Shown: piece by piece, positions 31,374 to 43,300 of the stretch
How positions within the stretch are numbered: position 1 is the stretch's first letter
Layout of the letters: every line of letters starts with the position of its first letter
Source: Plumapathes pennacea
Taxonomy: Eukaryota > Cnidaria > Anthozoa > Antipatharia > Myriopathidae
Reading direction: 5' to 3'
NCBI GenBank assembly: GCA_964036295.1
Contig: OZ038471.1
Location: forward strand, 11,550,184 to 11,614,183
DNA: 64,000 nucleotides
Program-made: the position numbers and the translations under genes
The notes under the pieces: generated by a model
Databases searched by the model: none
What the model was told of the DNA's origin: nothing
What the model saw: only the letters and a program-made list of their open reading frames with translations

Positions 31374-34300
31374 GTAAGTAGGACTTATTTAGTTTCATAA
31401 GCCCATACAAAGGCAATTAAAACTAAGGCTTGTTTATTTTCTTCTATTGACTAGAAATAAGATATTCACAGAGGTCCCACGCCCAAGTAATCGATTATGT
31501 ATGACATTGCTTAGAGCTCTTATGTACTGTATACTTTCACCACAAATCTTAATATTATATAATGTAATTAAAGGCAGATGACACTATATTAGCATTTACA
31601 TGATATTGGCATGTGTCCCATTCCGGGGGATACCCATCATAATTTTGGGTGGGGGTGTGCCGCCTGAACCTGAAAACCCCTTACCCTATTTCAGACCAAA
31701 ACATCTGATTTACTATACCCTATTTCAGACCTGACTCCATAAATATATACCCTATTTCAGACCTGACTCCAAAATGTATACCCTATTTCAGACTTATTTT
31801 AGAGATTTATTTCTTTTGCAACAATTTCCGCCCTGTGTTTTCTTCCATTTGCCGTGCATTGTCCGCGGCGACACATTTCTACTAAAATCATACCCTATCC
31901 CAGGCCAAAAACACAATCGATACCCTATTTCAGACCAAAAAAGGCAAAATCTATACCCTATTTCGGACTAAAAATGTTTGAAAACGATACCCTTTGGGGC
32001 GGCACATACCTCTATAGCATAGTCCCCCCCCCCTGGGATCCCATTGTTGTTTGAAGAGTACAGTAATCTTATTATATAATATGTAGGGTGGTCTTGAAAG
32101 AAAGAAGTTCTCACAATATTATTCATCATGCCATGTCCATTTCACAGTAATTTATTTTGTCTCATAAGAAAGTATACAGTCAGTCTTTGCACTACATTCA
32201 TTGGTGAAATATTGTATATTACATACTTCTCAAGTACCTGTAGGTTACAGATACTTCTCAGAACCAAATTGTTGCATGTGTTGCCTAGTACATGTACAAA
32301 CACACAAAATCCCATGCCAGACAAATATAGCCCTTATAACCCTATACTCTCCTGTAAGTGAAAATGCAAAAATGAATCATAAATATTCAATAATTTTACA
32401 GAATATTAGACAAATGAGAGTCAGGTTCGCACATTATACAGCACTGTAAGATGCTGTGAGACACGAGAAGAGCATCAGTTTAGTACTGTAGTGACATTCT
32501 AATCTAAAAAAGGTCTCATTTCCCATGTCATGTGGGTATAAACTAACTCTTCCTAATCACAGAAAGATACTTTTTCCAGTTGGACTTAGTGACCTTCATG
32601 TTTGTCTTGATATTTAGGGACCTATGAAAAACAAAACAATTATGCATCAAAGTCTATAATTAAAAAAGTGTGTTCTGTGGCTTGAGATAGATGGGTGGGT
32701 GGGGAAGCAGATTGTGTTGGGGTAACAGTTTAGACAATATCTCACTAGATATCATGCAGGTGCATGGAAAAAACTTGTTCAAAAGAAAACTTATTAAACT
32801 ATCATCATTAATTCTATCTAGGAAAAGGAAGAAATTAATGCTAGTAAAAAGCTGGCTAAAGTAAAATGAAACTAACTGTGGTATTAATACAAATTGACGT
32901 GTTTGGCTTATAATTATGTATCTTTGCAAATGGATTTTTGATCTTCAATCCACTGAAGGCATTGACTTGTCAGCATTATCAAAATGAACTTTTTTAGACC
33001 ATGGCAATTTTTTTCTGCCCACACCAGCTTAACTAACAGTAAATCTTTTCTGAACATTACTTTATGTACAGTAATGTATATAGTACAGCTAAACTGCTAA
33101 TTCAAAAATGCAAAAGGAAATGCAGCAATAAATTACATTCTTTTCCTACAAAATAATCATTCATAACAATTTCGAGTTTACTAAACATCATTCTGTTTAT
33201 TTATATTTAAGCAATATAACACGAGTTTCCATGTCTATGTACTCTTATATAAACACTTGGGATGTTGTGAGAACACTCGAAAAAGTTCAAAATCACGAGC
33301 CGCTTCGGCGAGTGATTTTGAACTTTTTCGAGTGTTCTCACAACATCCCAAGTGTTTATAGAAGAGTACATAGACATGGAAACGAGTGTCATATTGCTTT
33401 TATAAAATAACGAAGCTTTTATTACCTGAAAGAACTTTATATTGAAAATGATCAAGTTCAAGATTCTCCCGAAAACCGTCAAAACGCACGATCGTCCAAT
33501 CGGAAAGTCTGTTTCACGGCACTTCGCTCAAAGTCAGTCCATGAATGAAAACGGAACACCACTCCCGTTCACTTGAAAAACTTGACAGGCTGCTAAATAA
33601 AGATGAATTTCGCAGAAATGTGTCGGATATTAGTACCACTGTTTGTCAAGAATTCAAAAGAACCGGCGAGAATATTTTGAGCCGTCAGGTGTCAACTTTC
33701 AGGACAACGGTGTCACTCGACGTAAACATGTCTGCACAACAACACTATTCTGCTGAAGAAGGTAGTTTGTACATTTGCTTGCTTTACTTGAGCATTACTT
33801 GAGCTCTGCCGGACGACAGTCAACTCCACTGAATTGACTCAACAGCTTTTGTGCCACCGAGCCGACAACCGAGACAGACTCATTAGCGAAGACTGTTTGT
33901 GCCTTCATCACCATAAACCTACAATTATTCGTGTGAAACTCCGGTGATCTAAGCCATCTAGTTACTAGCTACGAGCCACAGGAGACGAAGGTATAAAGGT
34001 TAGAAACTTTAGAGAATGTTCTTTGACTGTGTAATTGTTGGCTTTCTGTCTCACGGTTTCCGAATTAAATTTCATGCAATATTCGGACAACTTTTCTTCA
34101 CGCTGCTTCACTAATTGCATATGATTTGCGCACGGCTTCACTATTTGCTCTAATAGCCCACTGCAGTTTCTGTAACACATGAATCTTTGAAGTAGGGGAC
34201 GACACGCAGTCTTTTTATTTCAGGATTCGTCATTTCCATGTCTTTGTACTTATTTATAAAATTGTTTTTTTAACCAATCAGAGCGCGCGTAGTAACATTT

Positions 34301-37300
34301 GACTTATAGCACTGTATAATTTTACAGAGGACAAATGTCATGATCTGTTCTTTGATAAACTGAAATGTTTTCTAGTGCTGCAATTTTAATAAAATGTACA
34401 GTTCTCTCTAATCAAATGCACAGATCGAAACGCCAAGATTCTTCTGTGTGAGTGATAATGTTGTGATTTTGTCTAGAAAGCAAGTTGTCAAATGGCAAAT
34501 TAGCCTCTTCACTGTATGACACTGGAAGTTGATTTAACTGTCAAGACTCAAACGGTCAAAACAGTTTTCTGTCGTGAAAATTTATAGCATCACAACAAAA
34601 AAGTTTTATCGCGGCCACAAAATGTGCGATAAGCTCGAAGCAATGCAGAACGGACGAGTTGATTGAACAAAGTAAATAGACGTGTCCTGTGGATGCATGG
34701 CCTTGATCTTGTCTTCACTGATCTGCTCGAAAGTGACATCAGTGTGTTCCGTTTGATTCTTTGCTTGATTCATATTCACTACGTAGTTCGGCAAGAGTGT
34801 AAAAACTCCTTCAATCTCCTGTCGTGTCCGTTGCTTCGCAACGGACTACTAGAACACCACGTGATCAACCGAGGTCGTACCGTGAACGAAAGACATTAAT
34901 TAAAACGCGAGAATTCGGGTTTGGACAGGATAGAGCCTGGAAACGAGATTGGAGTTCTGATGTTCTACCCAGCAAACCCCGCGGTGCGGGGAGGTCGTAC
35001 CGTGAACGAAAGACATTAAAACACGTTTAAGGTCAGGAGAGGAAAGAGCCTGGGAACGAGGTTGGAGATTATGTTTTGATGTTTTACCCCGCAAACCCCG
35101 CGGTGCTGCGACGTGATTCTGTTTCGATGTTTTCACCCAGGAAACCCCGCTACGCGGGAACGTGATTCTGTTCCGATGTTTTACCCAGCAAGCCCCGCTG
35201 CGCGGGGAGGTTGTACCGTGAACGACAGACATTAAAAAACGATTCAGATTAGTACCCACGCCCTGCGTGGGAATAAACGATGCCCATAAAAGGCGTTGAG
35301 ACGTGAATTGTAATCCTAACCCATCCGCTAAGGAGTCTTCCCATAATAAAAAATGGAACTGAAACTATTCTTTACTCTTTCTTTCTTTATTCTATAACTT
35401 TACTAAACATGGAAAACAGTCGTCGTAGATATTTCGCCAGCTGCTGCTTAATACAACACCCCTCCCTTCCAACTCGTAACTCTGGGTACCACATGCATGA
35501 TGTCGTAAAATGCACGAAGTCCGAGTTTGAATTGTGCTATGTATGAATTATACGTTCTGTTATTTGAAGATCTTTTAAGTGGACTGATGATATCAACGTT
35601 CTGCCTATTTTCACTTTCATAAAACAGGTATCTGAATGTCCCGGGCTGAATGTGAAGCCGGGCTGCAGAGGACAGCCAATATTGGTACCTATACCGTCTA
35701 AAAAAATACTTCGGCAAATATAAACTGAATAGAGAATTAAATAAACGTTACAGTTCCACGTTTGTATAGAAACGTATAATGGTTCTATAGTATAAAAACG
35801 GAAAATAGTTACGTGTTGTACTCGTTAATACTAGAAATACGATATTCGCAGAGGCCCCACGCCCAAGTAATCGATTTTGTATGACATTGCTAGAGCTCTA
35901 ATGTACTCTATGCTTTCACCACACATCTTGGTATTATATAATGCAATTAAAGGCGGATGACACTATATTAGCATTTACATGATATTGACATGTGTTCCAT
36001 TCCGGGGAGTACTCATCATAATTTTGGGTGGGGGTGCGCCGCCTGAACCTGAAAACCCCTTACCTTATTTCAAACCAAAATATCTGATTTACTATACCCT
36101 ATTTCAGACCTGACTCCAAAATGTATACTCTATTTCAGACCTAGTTTAGAGATTTATTTCTTTTGCAACAATTTCCACCCTGTATTTTCTTCCATTTGCC
36201 ATGCATTGTCCGCTGCGACACATTTCTATTAAAATCATACCCTATCCCAGGCCAAAAACACAAAATCGCTACCCTATTTCAGACCAAAAAGGCAAAATCT
36301 ATACCCTACTTCAGACTAAAAATGTTTGAAAATGATACCCTTTGAGGCAGCACATACCTATATGGCAGAGTACTCCCCCCATCCCCCGCTCCCGCCTGGG
36401 GTCCCATTGCTATTTGAAGAGTACAGTAATCTTATTATATAATATGTAGGGTGGTCTTGAAAGAAGGAAGTTCTCACAATATTATTCATTGTGCCAGGTC
36501 CATTTCACAGTAATTTATTTTGTCTCATAAGAAAGTATACAGTCAGTCTTTGCACTACATTATTGGTAAAATACTGTATATTAAATACTTCTCAAGTACC
36601 TGTAGGTTACATTGTACTTCTTAGAAGTTCTCAAGTGTTGCATGTGTTGCCTTGTACATGTACAAAATTTGTATTTAATACAAATGTAAATGTATTTAAT
36701 ACAGAAAATCACAATTGCCAGAGAAATATAGCCCTAACCCAATACTCTGCTGTGAGAGAAAATGAAAAAGTGCACTATAAATATTCAATAATTTTACAGA
36801 ATATTAGACAAACAAGAGTCAGGTTCACACATTATAAAGCACTGTATGCTATGAGACAAGAGAAGAGCATCAGTTTAGTACTGTATTGACATTCTTATCT
36901 TAAAAAAGTCTCATTTCCCATGCCATAAATTAATTAAAACTAACTCTTCCTAATTACAGAAAGATACTTTTTCCAGTTGGACTTAGTGAACTTCATGTTT
37001 GTCTTGATATTTAGGGACCTATGAAAAACAAAACAAGCATCAAAGTCTATAATTTAAAAAGTGTGTTCTGCAGCTGGAGATAGATGGGTGGGCGGGGAAG
37101 CAGCTTGTGTTGGGGTAACAGTTTAGACAATAAATATCTCACCAGAAATTAATGTCATGCAGCTGCATGGAAAAAAAACTTGTTCAAAAGAAAACTTAAT
37201 AAAATATCATTGCTCATTCTATCTGAGAGAAGGAAGAAATTAATGTTAGTAAAGTGCTGGCTTATATAAAATGAAACTAACTGTGTGGTAAATGCAAATT

Positions 37301-40300
37301 GACTTGTTTGGCTGTTATGATAATTATTATGTACAGTATCTTTGCAAATAATTTTTGACCTTTAGTCCACTGAAGGCATTGACTTCATAAACTTGTTTAG
37401 ATCATGGCAATTTCTTTCTGCCCACACCACTACTACTAACACAGATCTCTTCTGAGCATTACTTTATGCTAAACTGCTAATTCAAAAATGCAAAAGGAAT
37501 GCAGCAATAAATTATAAATTCTTTTCCTGATGCCAAATTGACAAAATAATCATTCATAACAGTTTCTAGTTTACTAAACATCATTCTGTTTATTTATATA
37601 TGATACATTTTATAATAGTATATGTACTATAATGATTTATAGCAAAGGGAAGGGGGGCTTTAATTAGTAAGACAAAGAAGTAAATACAAGCAAAGATTGT
37701 ATTGTTATGGAAAGTTAGTGGCAGGGTTTTGGAAAGTTTAGCCCAGCATAAAAACACAGTTCAAATAACATTTGACTTATAGTACTTATACAGTGGTAGA
37801 CAGCTAGTACATGATAAAAACAGCCAAGCAGTTAGAAGAAAAAAAAAAAAAAAAAAAAAAAAAACTGCCTCTCACAAGAACTCACAAGATTTTGCACTGT
37901 ATAATTTCACAGAGGACAATATATTTTGATCTGTTCTTTGATAAACCGAATGGTTTCTAGTGCTGCAATTTTAATAAACACAGTTCTCTCTACAATCAAA
38001 TGCACAGAAACGCCAAATTTTTCTGCGTGGGCGATATGTTGTGATTTTGTCTGTAAAGCAAGTTGTTAAGTGACAAATTAACATCTGCACTGTATGACAC
38101 TGGAAGTTGAATTAACTGTCAAGACTCAAACGGTCAAAACAGTTTTCTGTCGTGAAAATATATAGCATCACAACAACAAAGTTTTATCGCGGGCACAAAA
38201 TGTCCGATAAGCTCGAAGCAATGCATAACGGACGTGTTGAGTGAACAAAGTAAATAGACGTTTCTTACCTGCCCCTTGGAGCTATCGGTTGGCCTTCAAG
38301 CACTATTTTAGCTTATTTTCTGTCCTCCTGCTGTTCGTGCAAAGCCGAGTTGTCAGGGTTAGCCCATGCATCCACGGCTATGCAGATATTGTTGCCTCTG
38401 GAAGCGCCGTTTTTCGACAAGAGACGAACGTTGCTCACGGCGTCGATTGTTGGCCTCATTTTGAGCCAAAAACGGGCTGTTTCTCCAGGTTCATTGTGGC
38501 GTCGGGAAGCAGCTCGTTCTCGATCGGCTTTCATGCGCTGTTCTCTTTCCTGAGCTGTTTCTTGGGCTCGCTTCTGCATATTATGCTCCCGGGTGGCTGT
38601 AATGCGCCGTTCTCTTTCCTGGGTTGTCTCCTGAGCTCGTTTCTGCTTGTAACGCTCTCGGTCACGCCGTTGCTTCTCTTCTTTGACAGCGACAATATTG
38701 TCCTGTCTCGACTGCTGTTGTTTTCGTTGGGCGGCTGTTTGCCGTCTGCATTCGAGACGAATACTCCGCTGTTGGCTTGTCTCACGAATTCGTCTTAGTC
38801 TGTCTTGCTCTCTTCGTTTTTGAAGACGAACTTGTTTCTCCTCGTGAGAGTGTTCCGTTTGATTCTTTGCTTGATTCATATTCACCGTAATTCGGCAAGA
38901 GTGCAAAAACTCATTCAATCTCCTGTCGTGTCCGTTGCTTCGCAACGGACTACCAGAACACCACGTGATCAAAAGTCGGTCCGTGAAATACAGATATTTC
39001 AACTTGAGATTCGGGGTTGAGGTCAGGAGAGGAAAGAGCCTGGGAACGAGGTTGGAGATTCTGTTCCGATGTTTTACCCAGCAAACCCCGTGGTGCGGGG
39101 ACGTAATTCTGTTCCAATGTTTTTTACCCAGCAAACCCCGCTGCGCGGGGAGGTCGGTCCGTGAAATACAGACATTTCAAAACGACATGGTGTTTAGATT
39201 AGTACCCACGCAGGGCGTGGGAATAACTTTTCTTTTGGAGACGTGACAAGGGCCCAACGCATATATACGGTAGCTCTGTAATACTTACTGTAACTGCACA
39301 CACATTTATCAAAGTAGAATGTACAGATGCATTCAGCAAATTATGGTCAGACACTACCAAGTTTTTAGAAACGTTTGTGTGTTCAGTTTTAGCTCTCTCT
39401 CTTATTGCAGAATCGCGAGAACGGCTTAACATTTAATGTGGTTCCTGTGTGGAAACAAGATATCACTGGGAAAGGCATTGTAGTTGCTGTTGTGGACAAC
39501 GGTCTCGACATAAACCACCCAGAACTGAAAGATAATTATGTAAGTATGTTTAGTCTTACTAAGGGTTTTCTAAAGCAAAAGACGAGATCTCTCACTTCAT
39601 TAAAAACGTATGTTGAATATATGCCACCTGAAAATGTATTTCATCTTCTTAAACTCAGTCTTTCATCGATAAACTACTAGTCTTTTTACCACACCAACAA
39701 ATCATATTTCATAGCACTGCTGTGTTTCTTTCCTTTTTAGGACAGTTTTGCGAGCTACGACTTTGTTGACGACGATCGTTATCCGATTCCCGCCGGGGGG
39801 TTAGTAAAATAATATCTTGGCTGTAGGTGACAATTATTATTGATGATAATTTTAACTCACCTACAACCGTTTTAACGATTTGTTCAGTAATGTATTCAGT
39901 TTTCGTACAGTTGACAAGGCAGATAGAAAGCCAGGATGAAAAGTGATTGACGTTTTAGTGAGTTTTGAGGTCCGTAAAGCTGAGGGTACTATAATCTGTG
40001 CTTTCGTTCAAACCATAGGCATGGTGATAATTGTGCAGGTATCATAGCAGGAGTAGCAAATAATTCTATTTGTGGTGTAGGACTGGCCTACAATGCAAAA
40101 ATAGGAGGTAGGTATGTATTCTTAAAGTATCCTTATCTTTATGGTCCTTGCCCATAACGCGGTCTAACTGTGAAATGATGAATTAATATAAAACCAGGAG
40201 CTCCAAACCGGCCTCAATGCATATGTATCTTATTAACTGTATATTATTACAAGTAGTTATTTATTATCCAACTCCCTGGTAGAAAGTGCAAATACTTTGT

Positions 40301-43300
40301 TTTTCTTAGCAAAAGGGAGTTGGATAATAATTGACCTTTTACGTAATTAAAATAGAAATTGAATAATATTTGAGAACTATATAACGCCTTCCAGTGTAAC
40401 ATTTAAGAAATATAAAACGCGTGGCCGTGTAATATAGCCTCATCTAAACACCCGGGAAGTTGGGAGAACACGAGTGTAGCGAAGGTAAACCACGAGGCGG
40501 CAGATTAAACGGGACATGTTACAAGGGAACGCGTTATATAATTCTTTTATAGTATAATAAGTAATAATAACAATAACAATAATAACAATATTTTGGTAGG
40601 AAGCTCCGCTCAACTAGGTGATTTTCAGGGAGGTCCTACAAAAAAACTAAAACTAAACATTTTAAAAGGCTAAAACCTTAAGTCAATAAAATACATCATG
40701 TATCACGTCAGCATGTAATACACTCTCATATGGTGTTCTGGGATTTTGCAAAATATACTAGTCTCGTCCTTTGTTTTTTGTTTGTTTTGAATAAGGGATC
40801 AGACTCATAGGTACTGGATCAGCTCCTTTCGCCACAGATGCCCAAGAGGCTCAGGCCCTGAGTTTCAAACCAAACTACATCGACATTTACTCCAACAGCT
40901 GGGGACCCAGTGATTCTGGATCTGCTGTTGAAGGCCCTGGACATGCTACTTATAAAGCCTTGGAAAAAGGAGCTAATAATGTTAGTTTTCTGATTGCATT
41001 ATCTGAGATAGATTTTCTCTAATGGAATGCAACCATTTTATCAGTGCGTTGCAGTGAGCTATACCTTCCTTGTTATCGACAGGGTCGTGATGGCAAAGGG
41101 TCGATCTACGTATTTGCTGCAGGAAATGGTGGGTTTTTCTTGGGAGACAGCTGTGCGTACAATGGATACGTCAACAACATCCACACCATCGCTATTTCGG
41201 GTGTAAACAGTGCTGGCTCTGTTGGTGACTACGGTGAAGCCTGCCCTGGTATTCTTGCTGTTACCTACAGCAGAGATCGCTCCGGTGACAAAAGTTTTGT
41301 GGTAAAATTATTCATTATATTTCTGTTCATTATTGCGGCCACCGTATATGTTAGCAGTGCATACGCTCTCAATTCTTCCACATATTTTACACATCAAAGC
41401 ATACACTAAATGAGTACTAATTATTATAAATAGATACATATTATGAATGTTCTAGTAGCACAGATATTTTGTATTACAAATATCTACGAGAGGGCCAACA
41501 GCACGGGTACTGTACTTTTCAGGTCACAGCTGGAAAAGACAAAAAATGCAGAGACACATTTAGTTCCAGTTCAGCAGCTGCAGCAATGGCATCAGGACTG
41601 ATTGCTTTGACTCTTCAGGCCAAGTGAGTTTTTTTTTTGAATAAGTAACGCTAGATGTATAACTAACTTCAGACAGATCACAAGTCTTAATATTAAACAG
41701 AAAGACATCTGGGTGGTACAACACTCCCCGTGTTGTCTTGCTTTAAGCCTTGATACGACTTTTTAATAACAACCGGCAGTTGACACATTCCTCCGGATTA
41801 AATATTGAATCGTAGAACATCAGCAGGGGGTTGTCAGATCCTAAAGAGGAGCATAGCGTTTTATTAGCCGACCATGGAGCTTAAACTATAAGATTGTGAA
41901 AAATTCAACTTACTTAGATCCATTATTGTTACAGAAATTTATACACTACATACACTATGTACCTAATTACAAGCATGATTCAATAAATATTGTAGTAGTA
42001 CTTGTTTCGAATCATAGACAAAGGACAGCTCGAACTTTGCTGGTTCTTGTACTCACAATCTATTCTGTTTGTGGGGTTCTACAGACATGCAGGACATAGA
42101 GATTACTTCATGGAAAGTGCGCGCGTACGGTTTTTATTCACGAGTTGTGAAGTATCATAAAACGAACGAGCGAGGCTTTGCGAGCGAGTGAGTTTTATGA
42201 TACGAAACAACGAGTGAATAAAAACTGTACAAAGCACATTCCATGATGTTTTCTGTTTATTATATACATACTGAGACATTTATGATGGGACCGGAAAACC
42301 CTTTAAAAGTAGTGAAAAATCGTCGTTCGCAGCTTGTGATTGGACGAACGATTTTTTTTACGTGTGAAAAGCGTCGTTCGCGGCCTCTCATTGGCTAGAA
42401 CTCATTTGCGTACGAAATTTTACGATATGGCTTTTTCGTGAGTATGTCTCAGTATGTATATAATAAAAAGAATTATGTGCTGTCGTGATTTGCACATTTG
42501 TTGCCAAGTGGCTGCTGATTCCCCGGTGTCCCCAGAAAGCAAAAAAATTAGAATTAAAGAGAGACATTTGGAGACATGCAATAAATAAACACTACATGTT
42601 GGATATGAATTTCAGATTCTTATCTTATAATGTTTTATTCAAAAATAGCAAGGACCTAACGTGGCGTGATGTGCAGCATGTGATCGTACAATCTTCCAGA
42701 CCTGATAAAAGTGCATTAAAAACTAACGACTGGAAAGAAAATGGAGCCGGATTCACGGGTAAGTGTACAATGAACAACTAGATAACCCACTGTCATTGTA
42801 GTCACACACAGTTTATTTGTACCATTTTTTACACGATAAAAGCTATGGGAAAAACATAGGTCCGCAAAGCGTACGTGAAGCTATTTGCTGGTTGATGATC
42901 TTCTATGATAGTGCATGACAGTTCATGATAGTTCGTGTTAAAACGGGCGTGAGAGTTCGAAACTATCATTGAATATTATCACCGTTTGATCGGGATTTTA
43001 CACTATGCCAGCTACGTACTATGCATGACCAAACACAAATGCACAAACATGACAGTTTATTATATAATTATTTTGAGCTGATCGACATAAAAGGAGCAAA
43101 GTATAGCTTGCCAAAATATTTCAAGTTGTTCTGTAAATTTCTGCGAGGTAAGCCAGATTTTGACTTGTTATAACAGTTTCGTATTAACAACAAACATATC
43201 ATGCGAGGTAAACCGAATTTTGACACGTTATAATAGTTTCGTAACGTAACACACTCCAGCCAAACAAACCTGTTTCTCGTGCTATTCGAACGGTGGTGAA

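Larger units (their letters stand above)
31451..35273 (-). mobile_element. Helitron A in convertase intron 3
   Basis: Read on minus, it starts A|TTCCCACGCAGGGCGTGGG (a 5' hairpin) at 35273 and ends TATCTTATTTCTAG|T at 31451. The 3' end matches Helitron C. Over most of its length it is paralogous to Helitron B. It differs by a ~1.08-kb hairpin-capped insertion (33211-34290) and by loss of the STPR coding region. No helicase ORF remains, so it is non-autonomous. Confidence 0.8.

Noticed and set aside
31451-39223. Simple tandem segmental duplication of 3.5-3.8 kb
   Set aside because: Both copies start and stop at Helitron-type ends and are separated by unique DNA, so two insertions fit better.
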